Shown here: piece by piece, positions 1 to 29,060 of the stretch
Position numbering within the stretch: position 1 is the stretch's first letter
Layout: each line of letters begins with the position of its first letter
NCBI GenBank assembly: GCA_947247005.1
Contig: OX365944.1
Coordinates: forward strand, 19,753,501-19,817,500
Length of the DNA: 64,000 nucleotides
Source of the DNA: Spisula solida
Taxonomy: Eukaryota > Mollusca > Bivalvia > Venerida > Mactridae
Reading direction: 5' to 3'
Notes under the pieces: generated by a model
Database searches by the model: none
What the model was told of the DNA's origin: nothing
Seen by the model: only the letters and a program-made list of their open reading frames with translations
Position numbers and translations under genes: made by a program

Positions 1-426
1 TACGCCCCGTATCACGTGAAATATTTATGAATGAATGAACGTAAACTTTATAGTAAACCTTCTAAGAGTCGCGATAGCAAGGCAAGTTGCACGAGAATCC
101 AGTGTTACAGCTATGACACATCTATTTTTAGAAAATCCAATATACCCTCGAAACTAAGTTTCATTAAAACTTCTGATAATCAATTCATTTTATTTTTCTT
201 TTCATGAAATGGATACCCTATACTCTTGTTATTAAAATTGTTTCAATGTTTAAAATGTGTTATTTCCTTCAGAAAATTACGTAGATCGTTTTTTCATTAA
301 CGAGGGAGGTAATTGTACCAGCTAATAAGCCACTCAATTTCAGCGGGGAATTATGTTCAATGTCAAATGGGTGAAAATGGGATGCACGCAGTTAAATAGT
401 GCGGGATGTTATCGTATTTAGAATCG

Positions 427-593
427 AAATAAAAACTCTGTTCTTGTATTTTGTCGGTGAATAAAACACGGGCACTCGTTCGGATGCGGAAAATTAAATC
501 ACTCGTGCTACGCACTCGTGATTTAATTTTTCCGCATCCGAACTCCTGCCCATGTTTTATTCACCGACAATATACGCGAACAGATTTTTATTT
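427..593. mobile_element. Foldback MITE-like element, copy 1
   Basis: A nearly perfect inverted repeat. The left arm (about 427-497) contains gtcggtgaataaaaca and ggatgcggaaaa; the right arm (about 520-593) is its reverse complement. The short loop is itself palindromic around gcacg. A related right arm recurs at 41601-41680, which shows that it is a dispersed family. Confidence 0.8.
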
Positions 594-1442
594 CTTCAAT
601 CTGATAAATATTTCTTATTTTTCTGCTACAAAGATCTACATGTAATGTACTTACGTTTTATGAAAATATCTATAGCAATTATTCATACACTATTAAATGA
701 TCATCTTTTTTATGTAATCTTTATATTGCAATATCTTGTTATATACTGATATAATATTTAATACAGGATGGTTTCATTTGTTGGTTGTTTTTACATTGAA
801 CGTCTTGTTTTAGATACTCTAGACACATATACATTCATTTATTGACAATTTAAGAACCAAGTTGTATTTACTTACTAGTATATAATTATACTGGTCTGGT
901 TAGCATTCTATTTTTCCCCCTTAACTTGCTGTTAAATCAGTATTATTTGTGGGAGATTAATTTTCATTGATCTCTTGGATGAACTTTATACAAATGTATC
1001 TACTAAATGATGTAGCTGTCTAGTATTGGTTCAAATCCCACTCTTTACGACGATATCAAACCCCACGAATAATTAAGTTTCAAAATATGTACATGTACAA
1101 TAATTAAAGATTTGCAACATGACAGTGTCAAGAAATCTAAATTATAATTGTTCGTAAATGATTTCCATAAAATTTAATGCTCAATAAATACAGTATAACC
1201 TGGTTTATCTGGCATCCCATTGGACCAGGTAAGCGTGCCGGATAAAGCAGTGTGTCGGTTTAGACAGGTTGTCGGAAAAAGCAGGTTCCGGATAAAACAG
1301 GTTATAGTTAACATGATTACTGATAAAGACTTTGAAGTTATGTTCTGATTGCACAACAGACATGTATTACACTGTAAAATCATTGTATTTCAATGAAACA
1401 AAATTTCATGGTTTTGGTGAAAAAATACCATTCCGTGGGGAT

Positions 1443-1602
1443 GTAATATACTGTTATTGACTTATGTTGAGGTGAATATGATGTTTTGTTGACCAAAAAA
1501 AAGTGATATTGACCGATTCGTCATCGGTCAATATCACTTTTTGAAGGTCAACTAAACATCATATTCATCGAAACATAAGTCGACAACTGTAATATTGTAT
1601 AC
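1443..1602. mobile_element. Hairpin MITE-like element
   Basis: Inverted arms with gacttatgtt and gaatatgatgttt on the left and their complements on the right. The centre is a strong stem, agtgatattgaccga facing tcggtcaatatcact, with a seven-base loop. About 160 bp, no coding capacity. Confidence 0.75.
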
Positions 1603-2978
1603 CATCCCATAAGTCAAGAAAATAACACCTATTGACTCTTTTTAAATTATATAACTTCAGTCTCTCTTCAGGAAAGTGTATGTAATAGAAACAAAAGACG
1701 ACTCTTCAAATGTTCTAGCTAACAATGCCCTTCCTTTGTATATGTATGAGAGAGTATTCATGTATTTATTAACGGCATTTATCATTTATGGCTAGGTTAG
1801 AGCCTATAAATATGTATGAGCAGCTGTAGGCCAAATAATACGGGAAATAACGTTACGTTACGGAACGTTAAGTCGCAGGAAATGACGTCACGACATAAAA
1901 AAGTTATATCCACCCCAGCCTCGCTTTCGGGAGGTGTATATTAAAATATATACACCTCTCGTGCAGGCCGTCTAAGCCAATCAGAATCCTTGTTACATAA
2001 TAGGTATACAATATTTACAATTATTTCGTATTTTAGGAAATCTGACTTGTGAGGTAAAAATTCACACAAATTATTAGAAATTATTCGAACATCAAACAGA
2101 TATTATAATTGTTTTATTACATGTTGATATATGCAAGTAAACTTCCCATAAACCTAGTCTTATACCTGACTGGACTTGAAAGCAAGTATGGCAGCTGTTG
2201 TAGACTCACAAAATCCATGAAATTAACCCCCCCCCCCCCACAAATATTGATGATCTTACAGTTGATGTTGATGAAGGTTACTATTTCTGTAATTACATGT
2301 ACCAAAATGTTTACTGCGTCAGAAAGTGTAAAACAATAACTGTCAAATATGAAAGAAGTATACACTGTACTAGGTATTCTTGTTATGCCTTGTGGCTTCT
2401 GACTTTGAGTAGTACAAGATGATTAATAAATGAGAAAAATGTACAAATCAGAATAGGCTTGTCTGTTTTATAAACTTGTCTATATCTTGTATACTGTGTC
2501 AACAAATGGGTATTCCAGTAAAACAATATTGAGATTATCATAAAGAAGCGGCTGGTTCTATTTGAATGCTGTCTTATATAATGGTATTTGAGTAGATTTT
2601 TCTACAATATAAATGAGAAAAGTATCTTCATGTATACGAAAGATACCAATAAAAAAACTCGTTACCAATACCAGTTAAGCAATATCACATGACTTTGGGC
2701 TACAGTTCCAAGACGAAACACTCGAAAACAAAAATAGCTGTATTTAATTTCTTATATATACCGATTTCTATGTAATCTTTGCCACACTAAGGGGAAAATT
2801 ATTTGCTTTCCTCAAAATAGCACCCAAGTAATATAAAAGTTTCAGTAAATTGTGAGACATTTTCTGTTTGAAGATTTAAAGCTTTATAATCGTGGGGCCA
2901 GCTTAAGAACCATTTCCAGCTGAGTCTCGGGTCGTGTTTTAATTCCATATTAAATGAATGTGTTTTCTTCTATTCCAG

Positions 2979-18297
<15,319 letters not shown>

Positions 18298-18317
18298 CCT
18301 ATCTCTACAAGACTAGT

Positions 18318-18323
18318 AATAAA
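18318..18323 (+). terminator. Possible JNK polyadenylation signals
   Basis: AATAAA lies 20 nt after the stop codon. Another is at 19560-19565, which would give a 1.3-kb 3' UTR. Sequence alone does not tell which is used. Confidence 0.3.
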
Positions 18324-19056
18324 AGCACCATATTGACAGATATATGTGCGGGTATTTTCTTACTGAATTGCCAGTTTATTGAGAGAACTCCAGATTCCAC
18401 GGACATACAGTTCTCATCGATTCCAGCATAATGTATTCTATATTTCGGACATGGTGTATTCAGTGAGGCCAGGCCAGAGTACAATCTTTTATACAACATC
18501 ACAATCGAGCGGACGAGAGCCGGGAAGCTCGCGTGTTGTGTCTCACAGACAGAAATCGGTCGCCGATGGACTGGATATATGTAACAGCTTGTGTGTTGCA
18601 ACTTATATGCAGTTTACATGGGCAGTTTTATGTGTTTATGTGTGGTGTTAATTACCTACGTACCATACTTCGATATCACTTCAAGTCTTAGTGAGTGTTT
18701 ACTACAATTGTTTATAAATATACATATTAACGTGATTTCCTGTGTGTGTTAAGACAGTTGGATTTTGTGATCACACTTGGTAGACTGAAACAAGAGATGT
18801 AAATCTTAAGACTTTTAAGTTGGAGTATGTTCAAAGTCTTATATTCCATGACGAAATGGAAGTTATATAAATATATGGTACAGTTATGTGGATTAACAAA
18901 CGTCATACATCACCCTGTTTACCTGATGGATCATATTTTGTTAAGTATACAAACTGTGTGTGTATTTGTACGGCTCATAATCTTGCAATACCAATACTAA
19001 ATTGTCCTAGGTAATCCTAGTTATATTGTATGTCTCAGATCTGTTATATTCCATCA

Positions 19057-19235
19057 TAGGGCGTGGTCATGTACATATGGGCGTGGTCATGTTCATAGGG
19101 AGTGGTCAGGTACATTTGGGCATGGTCATGTTCATAGGGCGTGGTCATGTTCATATGGGCGAGGTCATGTTCATAGGGAGTGGTCATGTACAAATGAGCG
19201 TGGCCATGTTCATAGGGGCGTGGTCATGTACATAG
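19057..19235 (+). repeat. About 21-nt minisatellite
   Basis: About eight units of gggcgtggtcatgttcata with alternating gtaca/gttca variants and occasional gagtgg or gcatgg. Downstream of the JNK stop codon. Confidence 0.8.
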
Positions 19236-19879
19236 TAAATCCACTGTAATAAAATGGTTGTTGTGATTTTCATGTGTTTTACCATTTCGTGTCCATGTAC
19301 ATCAGTATATCTAGGTTATGTAATAATGACATATTAATGCTTGGCACTGTCAGATTCGATCGTACACGTGTATCTATATATATATCTTATTTAAGCCATT
19401 CATTGACACTTGCAGTACTTGCTTTCTGTTACATGTCTGCTTTCAGTGGTAAACTTTAACACTTTTTGTTAATAGTTCAAATTGCAAATATTTGGGACTA
19501 AATTTTTATTCTCCAAGTATTGTGATAATTTTCGCATTTTTTCTGCATGAAGAATATTCAATAAAATGTTGGGATTTTCAGTTTCAATGTACAATTTGAT
19601 CACAATTTAATAATGAAACAGTTAGCTCAATGGCATGATGTTTATGGAGTATGACAGTGTCATAGCTTAGCTGTACAGCCATGAATAACTGATATTAATC
19701 ATCTCTAGTATCATTCTATGCTTCTTATAGTTTTTTACTTTAATCGTATGAAAAAGATCAACTAAAATATTAACATTTTCTTTCTCAAATAGACAGTTAA
19801 GGCAGCACTCAACTGAAGACTTTTGGATAAGGGGCATTAATGTGTGTCAGATGAGCAGTTCATTATAAAGCACTGATTT

Positions 19880-20092
19880 CTTTCTGATAACTTGTCAATT
19901 CTTTCTGATAACTTGTCAATTCTTTATGATAACTTGTCTATTCTTTCTGATAACTTGTCAAATCTTTATGATCACTTGTTAATTCTTTATGATAACTTGT
20001 CAATTCTTTATGATAACTTGTCAATTCTTTATGATAACTTGTCTATTCTTTCTGATAACTTGTCAAATCTTTATGATCACTTAATTTATATC
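19880..20092 (+). repeat. 21-nt minisatellite
   Basis: About ten units of ttctttatgataacttgtcaa, with ctttctgataactt and atgatcactt variants. It includes a 105-nt block that occurs twice in the same order. Confidence 0.85.
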
Positions 20093-22605
20093 AATGATTA
20101 GCTTTCTCAGGATTCTGATGCCTTTGATAAGTAATGGTAGTTTCTGGTCCCATGATTATTAAACTTTTTTCATACTCAACTCAGTTTCATGCTCAAACTT
20201 TAAATGTTTCAAACAGTAAAATGTCTCCTATTTTACTGAAACTTTTATGTAACCTGGATATACTTAAAGAAAGCAGAGTAAAAGCGAATAATAGCAAAGC
20301 GCCCGAATAAATTTCGCAATAAGTCAATGTGTCACGTGGTTTGGTCAGAGTTTGAATTCACTAATGGATCTGAAAATTTGTGTTACAGTCTCGGAGTCAC
20401 AGAATGATACTGAAAAATGGCCGCCAATAGAATAACAAAAGTTACCTAAATCCGTTATTCTGTAGCTCATAAATTTTCTTTTATATTTAAATGATGTTTA
20501 AAAATATTCCAAAAACTCTAGTAGGCCTATCTAGAACACGTTATAAATAAGGGAGATAAATACTATGTTGCTTCGTATAGCACTTTGATCGACCGCCATC
20601 TTGGAACGCTGGGAAAACAAAGAGGAAACACATAACGTGACAGCCTGCATATTATCAGTTATTGATCAACTGATTACGCCATGAAAGTACTTGTTTTAAA
20701 CAAGGAAAGTCGTATTATTATACACATAATCAGCGTAGTTATACAGTGAACTTCAAAACGAAAACAGGTTCCTATCGACTTCGTCCTTTGTTACTTTGTA
20801 CCCAAACATGTCACAAATTTTCTAATGACTGTACATTTGAGCTATTCTTTAAAATTTAAGATATTATTCGCTAAAATAGGCTGTGCCTTAGTTCATATTA
20901 GCTTCTGGTATATTAAAGATTATTTGTTTGTTAGACTTTCTAGGAGCTACCAGTAATTCAGTTTCATGCTCAAGTTGAGTTGAGCGTGAAGAAAACTTTA
21001 TAATCATGGGGCCAGGTCTAGAGTCTAGAATGATTTTATACAACGCATGAACATGTAGAAATGTTTGATAGTTACACGATAGTAGATCAAATGGTTTTTG
21101 TATGAAGTAAAAAAATGTTGCAATATGTACATAGGGTTGAAAGTCCTTTATCTTAACATTGCTATTGTACATACATTATTAAATGTATTCTTGTGTTATG
21201 TGCTGGCTGTCTAACCATCTTGTGTCATACTGCTTGCCGTTTATGAATGATCAGGCCCCGATCTCCCGAAGCAAACTAAAATTGATATTTTGCTAATATC
21301 AGAGTCGGAATGAAGAGATAAATCTGAAATTCAGGCTCTTGAAATGTTACTGTTATAAAATCAGGATAACATTTCTGTTTAGTGATGCTAATTTTGAGGG
21401 CCAGCCTTGTATGGAAATTAACATAAAGACACATGCCAATATTTAAGATGAGATTTTGCTCAGATTGAGATGCTTCGGGAGATTTGGGCCAGGGCTCGTA
21501 TTCACAGACTCAATACTTCAAAATGTTCTTTCCCCCCCCCCATGCTGTTAGAACTTTTTATAAGTTCTAACGCAAGTCTGAAATAAACTTTAACTTTGTA
21601 CTTTTATATTGAACCAGAAAATCAGTCACAACTCTAGAAATTTATTTCACGACTATGTTATTATAGGGTAAGTAGTTTGTACCTTTAGTGGGATTCGAAC
21701 AAATAAATTCGGGAGTTAAGGGGATGTCCTAGATCAATTTGTAAAAAAAATCTGTTGGTGAATAAGCCTGAGTTAATCAGTTATATGCAAGTTTGTTGTT
21801 AATTTATACATGGGTACTTTTGTCCTATTTAGTATTTATTAGTTGACTGAGAAACGATGAGTAATTTTATGCAGAAATGATTTACAGTGATAATTTAATG
21901 AATGCCTTGATGACTATAGAGTACAGAACCGAATCATCGCTATAATCAGCCATGTTTATGTATATAGTTCATGTAAAACATAACCACACATCGCTGTGTA
22001 TAATTGTTTCATTTTGTAAATGCTTAATCTTGTGTATAAATCATGTACATTTTTCTTAAATTATGTAGATTTTTATCATTAATATAAAAACAGGTAAATT
22101 TGTATAGTGATAATAGAAAAGTCCTATATTTCTTGGATTATGATTATAAAATTATCGTGTATAATATATTACGTATTTTACATGTGTTATGTATGCCGAG
22201 GGTCTCGCTAGCTGCTATTGTAACAGCTGTTTATGATGTCATATGTTTGTGTTTCCATGGTAACGTGCTGACCCTTGTGATATATTCCTATTCTTTGAGA
22301 TTAAATGTGTATTGTAATTTTGTATGATATGTAATGCTGTATGTTAATTCACATTTTATTGTGTGCAGGATTGTAAAACATGCGTTCAACTATTCATACT
22401 GTGCCATTTGTGAATGCTATGCTACTTGTTGTGGGTAATTCAGTTTCATATTTAGTTAAATAATATTTTCAAAATATGCAAATTGGGTTGAAGAAAGTTT
22501 GGAAAATATAGTTTGTGATTCTCGGTCAAGCTTAGCTATTTAAAAAAAATATTTTTGGATGCTGTTTCTGCAGTTTGTGATACAAGATGATGAGTAAAAC
22601 CTTAT

Positions 22606-22663
22606 TAGTCTCCTACCGGTTTTTGACCGGAGGGGACTATAGGTTTGCCGTCCGTCCGTCCGT

Positions 22664-22694
<31 letters not shown>

Positions 22695-22790
22695 AAAAAA
22701 TTGTGGTTGCTATGGCAACAGAAACATTGAAAATGGCCTCAAACCGGTAGGGGACTTCGGTATTGCTTGCAATTCTTAATGACTTGTTTA
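22606..22790 (+). repeat. Dispersed repeat with GTCC/GTCA run, copy 2
   Basis: Same start (ggtttttgaccggagg) and end (aaccggtaggggactt) as 3828-4125 but with most of the middle missing. The tetranucleotide run is (gtcc)n then (gtca)n. Confidence 0.75.
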
Positions 22791-22839
22791 ATTGAGCAGC
22801 ATCTTGTGATTTTGATTCTCATCTTGTAAAAAGAGAGTT

Positions 22840-23190
22840 TTCTGGATGATTTATATTTTGTAACATATGTCTTTTTAGAATTTTCAAATATTTTGCCTCT
22901 AACACAAATTCACTGACCATGGCTTTATCAGTATTGTCATTATTTTCTGTAGATTTATTGAATGGAATATTATGACCAAATTTGGTTTTCTTTATATTTC
23001 TGATTAAGAATGTAACATCAAGCATTTTGATTGGCCAATGGAATATAGCGGCAAGACATGACATCACGTCTGTTAAGAGTAAAATTTGAATGATTAGATT
23101 TTCATTAAGCCTCCAAAATTCCGTGTTTTTATTGGCTCTAAATGTAGGTTATATTCTGAATATTCATGGAAGGGAATATTACGAACGAAA
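22840..23190 (+). repeat. Dispersed repeat, inverted relative to 52745-52925
   Basis: Shares gaatgtaacatcaagcattt, gacatgacatcacgtctgtt and tgtaggttatattctgaa with the complement of 52745-52925. Non-coding. Confidence 0.6.
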
Positions 23191-24899
23191 AAAATATCCA
23201 ATTTGTGCATTTTGTTTGGTATTTCAGATAGTGCCAATGCTTAAAAGATTGAACAAGAATCATTTTCTATGATGATCCAAACTTGCTTTATATGATTGTG
23301 CTTTATCATTTCAAACATTCCTAATTATCAAGCATTATGTATGTGTATTATAAGGCTATGTTTTCAATACTATGATCAATTCTTGTACCTATAAGGTTTC
23401 ATGTTATGTCTGGCCATTCATTCTTCTACAAGTGTTATTAATAAACTATAATTTCTGTCTATATAACACAAGGGGTAATAGAAAAATATTTGTTTAGGTA
23501 ACATGCAAAAAATATGGTAGGTAGCTTGGATTTTTTTTTAACATAGAGAAAGGCAACTTACTTTAGGGAAAGTTTAGATATAGCTAAAACCATCAAATTT
23601 TGTTTGCTAACGCCTCAAAAACATTTAGGGCAGAGGCAACATTTTAGAGAAGATCGAGATTACTAAATACTTGGACTTCTGAATTTTTAATCCAATTACT
23701 TCCACGTTTGATTTGTCATAATTTGCAGCGAAACCATTGTGCTGAACCAGTTTTTTATAAGAACAAATATTGTTTACTTGGCAAATTTGGTAGGTAGTTC
23801 GACGTGAACATTATTTAGAAGTATTCAGCTATTGCATCGAGAAATTAGGCACCTGAGATGTTAGTTTTGCTGTTACCCAGTTTTGATATAGTTCAGGTTC
23901 TTGTTTCAATTTGATAGCCTGGTGTTTCATTGACTTTTTCTAATTCTTGTTTTAGATACTACATCCCCTATCAGGCATTTGTTGACTCATAATTAAAGGG
24001 CTGGTACCGACTTTCTGACATAATTTTACATGAATCTCATTTCTTTGTGCTACGTTTTTAATGATTTAAAAATATCTTAAGTTCTATATGATATAGTCTC
24101 TATAGCATACAATAAATATCAAGTTATTATAAAATATAAGTTCACTATTGTTAATGCTAGACGACAGTCTTAATTAATTAAGTCAAGAGCACACATTGAT
24201 AAGTATAAAACATATTATTGGTATAAAATAAGATTTCTTGCATTTGTGAATAAACTTAATAATACTGATATGTTTGTATGTACATGCATATAAATTATAT
24301 TATATGCACCTGTATACATGATGTCCCCACAGCTGGAGTACCATGGACAATTGTCAGTAAATAGAAATTCCTTTTCATATGTCATTAATGCTTGATCTTC
24401 ATTTTAAAATTATTTCATATATGAATTCATGTACATATGTATACTGGTATAAGAATAAGGGGATAATTAAGATATTTTGATCATGTATTTCAAATTGGGG
24501 ATTTTTCAAATAAACTATACAATATGAATTTGGAGATTTTTTCGGATCTGGTTTACTCTGCGGGGAAATCCCCTGAAGACCATGAGACATCAAAGCCGAA
24601 GGTACTCTAGCTGATTGTGGGGATACAATGTCTTGTTCACTGATTTCATGTTTCACTTTGTGATATGTATTCTTGTCTATGTAGGCTGATTTCATATACT
24701 GAATGATTACATGGTGCCTTTTCTTTTAGTTTTATGTAACATTTATTTGGTTCATGCAGTGTTAGGCTGGAAACTTAAAAGCTGAACAAGTATATGAATC
24801 TATTAACACCGAGGTTCCATGCTGTTGTCATTCATCAAATTCAATCATTCAACCCCGATCCTTGATAACAAGGGTCAATGATAAAAAAATGGAGTCATA

Positions 24900-25320
24900 G
24901 AATACTGCCTCATCAGACATTCCGAAAGTTGGCATAAATGATCGGACATTTGGCCTGACAAGGTCTTACAAACTGCCGGACCAAAAGCAAAACCGACGGA
25001 CAAAAAAACTATAAATAAAGTGTTTTAACTCAAAACTTTTGTCCAATTAAACTAGCCAGCTATGATATATCATCCATTTTTCATGGAAAGTAAATGTTTT
25101 CCTGTTTCTTTATACTCTGTACAGAGGGCTGCAGTTAAATGAATCTTTTTATATGCTTGTGCATCGTCATCATAGTTCAACAATGCCAATTTTGTTTTGA
25201 CAGTTGTGGATAAAGGCCGGTCAGTCAGACCGGTTCTGGATTGAAAAACGGCGGACCGTATTAAAATCTTCCGGACATGTCCGTTAGACAGGCGAGTTTC
25301 GGAATGACTGCCTCATCATT
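24900..25320 (+). repeat. Possible inverted-end dispersed repeat
   Basis: actgcctcatcagacattcc at the left and ttcggaatgactgcctcatc at the right form inverted and direct similarities around a GC-richer block with several gccgga/tccgga words. The class is unknown. Confidence 0.35.
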
Positions 25321-25851
25321 TTCAGAGGTGTGCTCATAACCAGGAGTTTTTAGAGTCTGCTCTTATGATAAGAAATCCCTCTGACACCTGATTTAAATAA
25401 GAAAGGGATTAACGTGATCATTGTGACAACCTTTGCTTGAGGAGATTGATATGTCTTTGCTTTTGATGTAACGAATACAGGCCTAGCATTGTGAAGGTTT
25501 TGAAATAAGACAGTTGGTGAATTACTCTTTCAGTTTTGTCTTGTAATTCGAGTATTGGAAATGATGTAACTATAAGTGGAATTGTGAATAAGCCTGGCTT
25601 ATAAGCTGCTTGAATTGAATGATAGGAATTTTATGTTGCATTGATGTCAGATGAATTTATCAATGTATACATTTTTTTAACGAATTCCAAAGACTAGATA
25701 TTGTGATGTTGGTTTATACAGTGTACTGTAATATGCTGAAAGTGTCCAGTTGTAGGATGCTAGCCAGTAGTTCTTGAAATACCAATATTACCTGTGTAAA
25801 TACATGTACTGTGCATCTTCTCGCCTAATTTCTGTCATAATTTGAGCTTAA

Positions 25852-26053
25852 ATACTGTAAATCACTTTTTTTCTCGAGTTTTATTTTCGCTAATATTTGC
25901 GAAGATGTTGACATGAGAAATTATTTTTCTCGCAATATTTTTCGCAATACAAAGTTGGTCATCAGACATAGTCGATGACGCGAATTCAAAATTCGCGCTA
26001 ACAAAAAATCTTGAAAATTTCCGCAAAATTAAAGTTTAAGTGATTTACAGTAT
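25852..26053. mobile_element. MITE with 14-bp perfect terminal inverted repeats
   Basis: Ends atactgtaaatcac and gtgatttacagtat are perfect complements, and the similarity continues inward imperfectly with ttcgc-rich arms. 202 bp, no coding capacity. Confidence 0.8.
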
Positions 26054-26339
26054 GTACGAATGACTGTTTTTTCCCTAACAATGTTTGCATAAAGCTGTCT
26101 AGCTTTTTCTTGTACTGCTATGTGACTGCTGTATGTGTTGTCAGGTATTGAAAGGTGGTTATTGTGTTAACACATTTGGTTGTATCTTATTCTTATGTCT
26201 CCCTCATATTATATATAAGTGGGAGAAATGTATTGATTCTGTGCTGGATATGTCTGCCTGGATGGCTATCACAAAGTATGTCCTCACTTGTTCTCTTTAA
26301 CCACTGGTCCTATTTCACTGAAAAATCGCCTAATTGTGT

Positions 26340-26606
26340 CAGGGGTGTCAATTTTCCGGATTTATCCGGAATTCCAGATTTGTCTGTCTTTGAAGAGCTA
26401 TGCTTTCTGACCAAAATAAAAGTTATTTGATGAAAATATCTCAAGAAATGGCAAAGTTATGGTCAATTATATCTGCTCTAAAGGATTTTCTTCAATAAAA
26501 AGTTTGAAAAACTGAGTTATATATGGTTGACAGCCTCTAGTTTGTCAAAAATGGTCAGCCGCATTTGTTTTTCAGGATTTTTAATTTGGCTCTGTTGACA
26601 CCCCTG
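26340..26606 (+). mobile_element. MITE, caggggtgtca family, fullest copy
   Basis: Termini caggggtgtca and tgacacccctg are perfect inverted repeats. The interior has tccggaattcc and a long conserved block including tctcaagaaatggcaaag. Other copies: 33612-33867 (inverted), 37182-37415 (right end lost) and 15875-15963 (right end only). Confidence 0.85.
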
Positions 26607-28432
26607 TTGTGTATAGTGTCAGGAATTTTAGATCAGATGATTTTTGCCAGAGTTACGGCCTTTTGTGGGAGACATACGTTTTTGTTTCAAAACCCTTATA
26701 GTTTTAAGTTGATGTCTTTCAATATTGATATCATTTTTCAGTTTTTGCTCATGTTTTATTTTTAAGAAAAAACAACAACTTTTTTGTTATGACACTTCCA
26801 TTAGTATGTTATGAATGTTATGTTTTAGTTGCATGTTTTATGAATGATTTATTTTCAATTCACAGATATTTTTATTTGGTTGTTTTACACCAGTTTTCCA
26901 ATGGAGATAAACCGGTTATTAAGATTGGGGAATTTGGCAGACCTGTGTCGGCCATTCTTTGTCAAAAGTATCTGAAAAAGTATTAAGCTATGGTTACAAA
27001 AGGTGAACTGTTTAAGTGGTTATGTTAAAGACGTGTATGGAAATATTGGTGATTTTCCCTTATTTGTAACTTTTCCTTCTACGTCAATTTGGGCCTACAA
27101 AGAAGTAGAAAACTCCCTTATATTTCAACATTCTAAACGTATGGAATTCTAAATTCACTAACTTTTGCACCCAATGAAATACCAATTAAACCAGTATCTG
27201 AAAAAGTGTTTTAGCTAGCATAGTACTGACATTTCGTTTGTCACATTTCAGCAGAGTTATGGCTCTTGTTTGAAAAACCTGGTTTTTGTGGATGTTCCAC
27301 TGTTCTTGATTTTTAAATGCGCTCTTTATTAATATTTTGTCAATAAATATATCTGCATACTTTATTTATCAACCATTCTTAATAATTAAAACGGTACTGA
27401 CTGATTTTGTTAAAGTAATACTTCAGTTGTTTTTTCACAATTCATGTATTTAGTGTCACCAATTATTGCAGGTATGCAGGTAGATAATTATGTGTTTCGT
27501 AAAATGATGAGAAAATCCTGGAATGGTTATTGTGATGCTCTTCATAGTTGATAGAACCACTGTATGTTTGTTGTCAAAGTAAAACTTGTATTATAGATTT
27601 AAAAAAAAAACACTTTGGATTAACACACACTGTTTATAACCACAGTTTCCAATCTCCGTCAATCAGGAATTGAATGCCGTAGAGTCTCTATGAGAGTTGA
27701 ACAAAAACATGGGTGCCCGTAGATTCAACACTCCAATCCAATTCTTGATGCGATTCCCATAAAGACTCGACAGGTAACCAATACTTGTGCTACAGAGATC
27801 AGACCCTGTGATTGCTGGCAGTGAATTCAATTGAAATTTGTTTCATAGTTATCAACAACTGATATAAAGTCATGTAGTATTATGAACTCATATGAAAAAA
27901 ATAAGTCATTTGGTATTTGAAAAAATATGTACTGGTAAATTTCGAGATATGAATGCTAAACCAGTCTGTCTGCTTGTAGATTTATGTACTTCAAAGCCAC
28001 AGGTCCCATCCCCGTCACACAAGAAGTAGACGCATAACAAGTGTCTATGGGAGTTACACACAGAATTTATGCGTTATTATTTGACACCGACTCAACAGGC
28101 ATCAAATTTTTTGTGACTCACATAGACACTAAACAGTCATCTAATTCTTGTTAGACAAGAGATCATGGACCCTGTATACGCAGGGTGACTGGGTTTTCTT
28201 TCAATCTTTGCTGTATGATTTGCTTGAACTGGTCCATATAAATTATAGTCTACTCATACAGGTATTGTACTTGTGTGCAGGTATCACAGATGGTCGTATA
28301 TGTGTCGATGTTTTATGTAGATGTGAAGTGTCATATATAAATGTACCTTGAACTCAAGGTGCCCAGATTACACAAATATGAAATAAAAACATTAGTAGCA
28401 ATAAGTGATCTTGTCTTTGTATACGAACAAAA

Positions 28433-28695
28433 CTGCAACCCTTGCTGAGTGGATAGGGCTTCCGCCTTGGAAGTGGGAGAATGAAGGTTCAAATCCCGCT
28501 GGAAGCTGGGTTAGAACTGATGCGGTCGTTTGGTGAGCCGCCAGCTACTTAAAGAATGGTTACCGTATGCTCATCTCTGCCAGGTGTCCAGCAATAAGAG
28601 AAGGCATTCGGGAGGTACTGTGCACACGAAAGATTGGTGTCTCATAAGTCAAATTGGCTGACCCTTTCAAAAGGGGTGACACTATAATAAACAAA
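28433..28695 (+). mobile_element. tRNA-derived SINE
   Basis: A box ttgctgagtggatagggct and B box ggttcaaatccc are properly spaced, followed by about 180 bp of body containing aaaggggtgacactataa and a short A-rich end. Distinct from the other two SINE families here. Confidence 0.75.
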
Positions 28696-28859
28696 GCTAT
28701 TACCTTACATTTACTATACACTCAGTGTGACTAAGTGCTCTCCTTGTCCAATGAAATACTTATATTTTTACTGATAATAGCTTTCAGATTACTGTTGGCT
28801 TGTGTTTGACCAGGGCAGACTTAAAATCAATTGAGAGACAGAGGTGAGATACAAAGAAT

Positions 28860-29060
28860 CTTGGTGTGTAACCTGTATCAAATAGTTTCCTTGATAGTTA
28901 TACATGCCCGGTACATGCAAGACTACCTCTGGGTTTCCAACCAGTTCATCTCTAGTTTGGTTGGAAACACTGAAGAGTTTAAAAAATGATCAAGTTCCTC
29001 AGCTGAGTACCAAACCAGGAACTAGGGATTATCTCCCAAATTAACCACTGCATTGTAAGT
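28860..29060 (-). mobile_element. tRNA-derived SINE, family A, copy 2 (degraded)
   Basis: Contains gactacctctgggtttc and aaccagttcatctctagttt, shared with the copy at 42905-43112. The tRNA-like head is badly decayed. Confidence 0.5.

Larger units (their letters stand above)
1..2978. other. JNK intron or upstream flank, non-coding
   Basis: No exon recognised. It contains two hairpin MITE-like elements (427-593 and 1443-1602), a short palindrome near 1930-1955, a C-run near 2228 and an imperfect inverted repeat near 1192-1310. The rest is AT-rich unique-looking sequence. Confidence 0.6.

Noticed and set aside
1..2978. Missing N-terminal JNK exons (Gly-rich loop, VAIKK)
   Set aside because: Searched by eye for the expected peptide on the plus strand; nothing found, so the 5' part must lie outside the window.
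24399..24695. 98-codon minus-strand open frame (with SPQSARVPSALMSHGLQG)
   Set aside because: Composition is somewhat protein-like, but there is no domain, start context or splice partner I can identify; kept out of the feature list.
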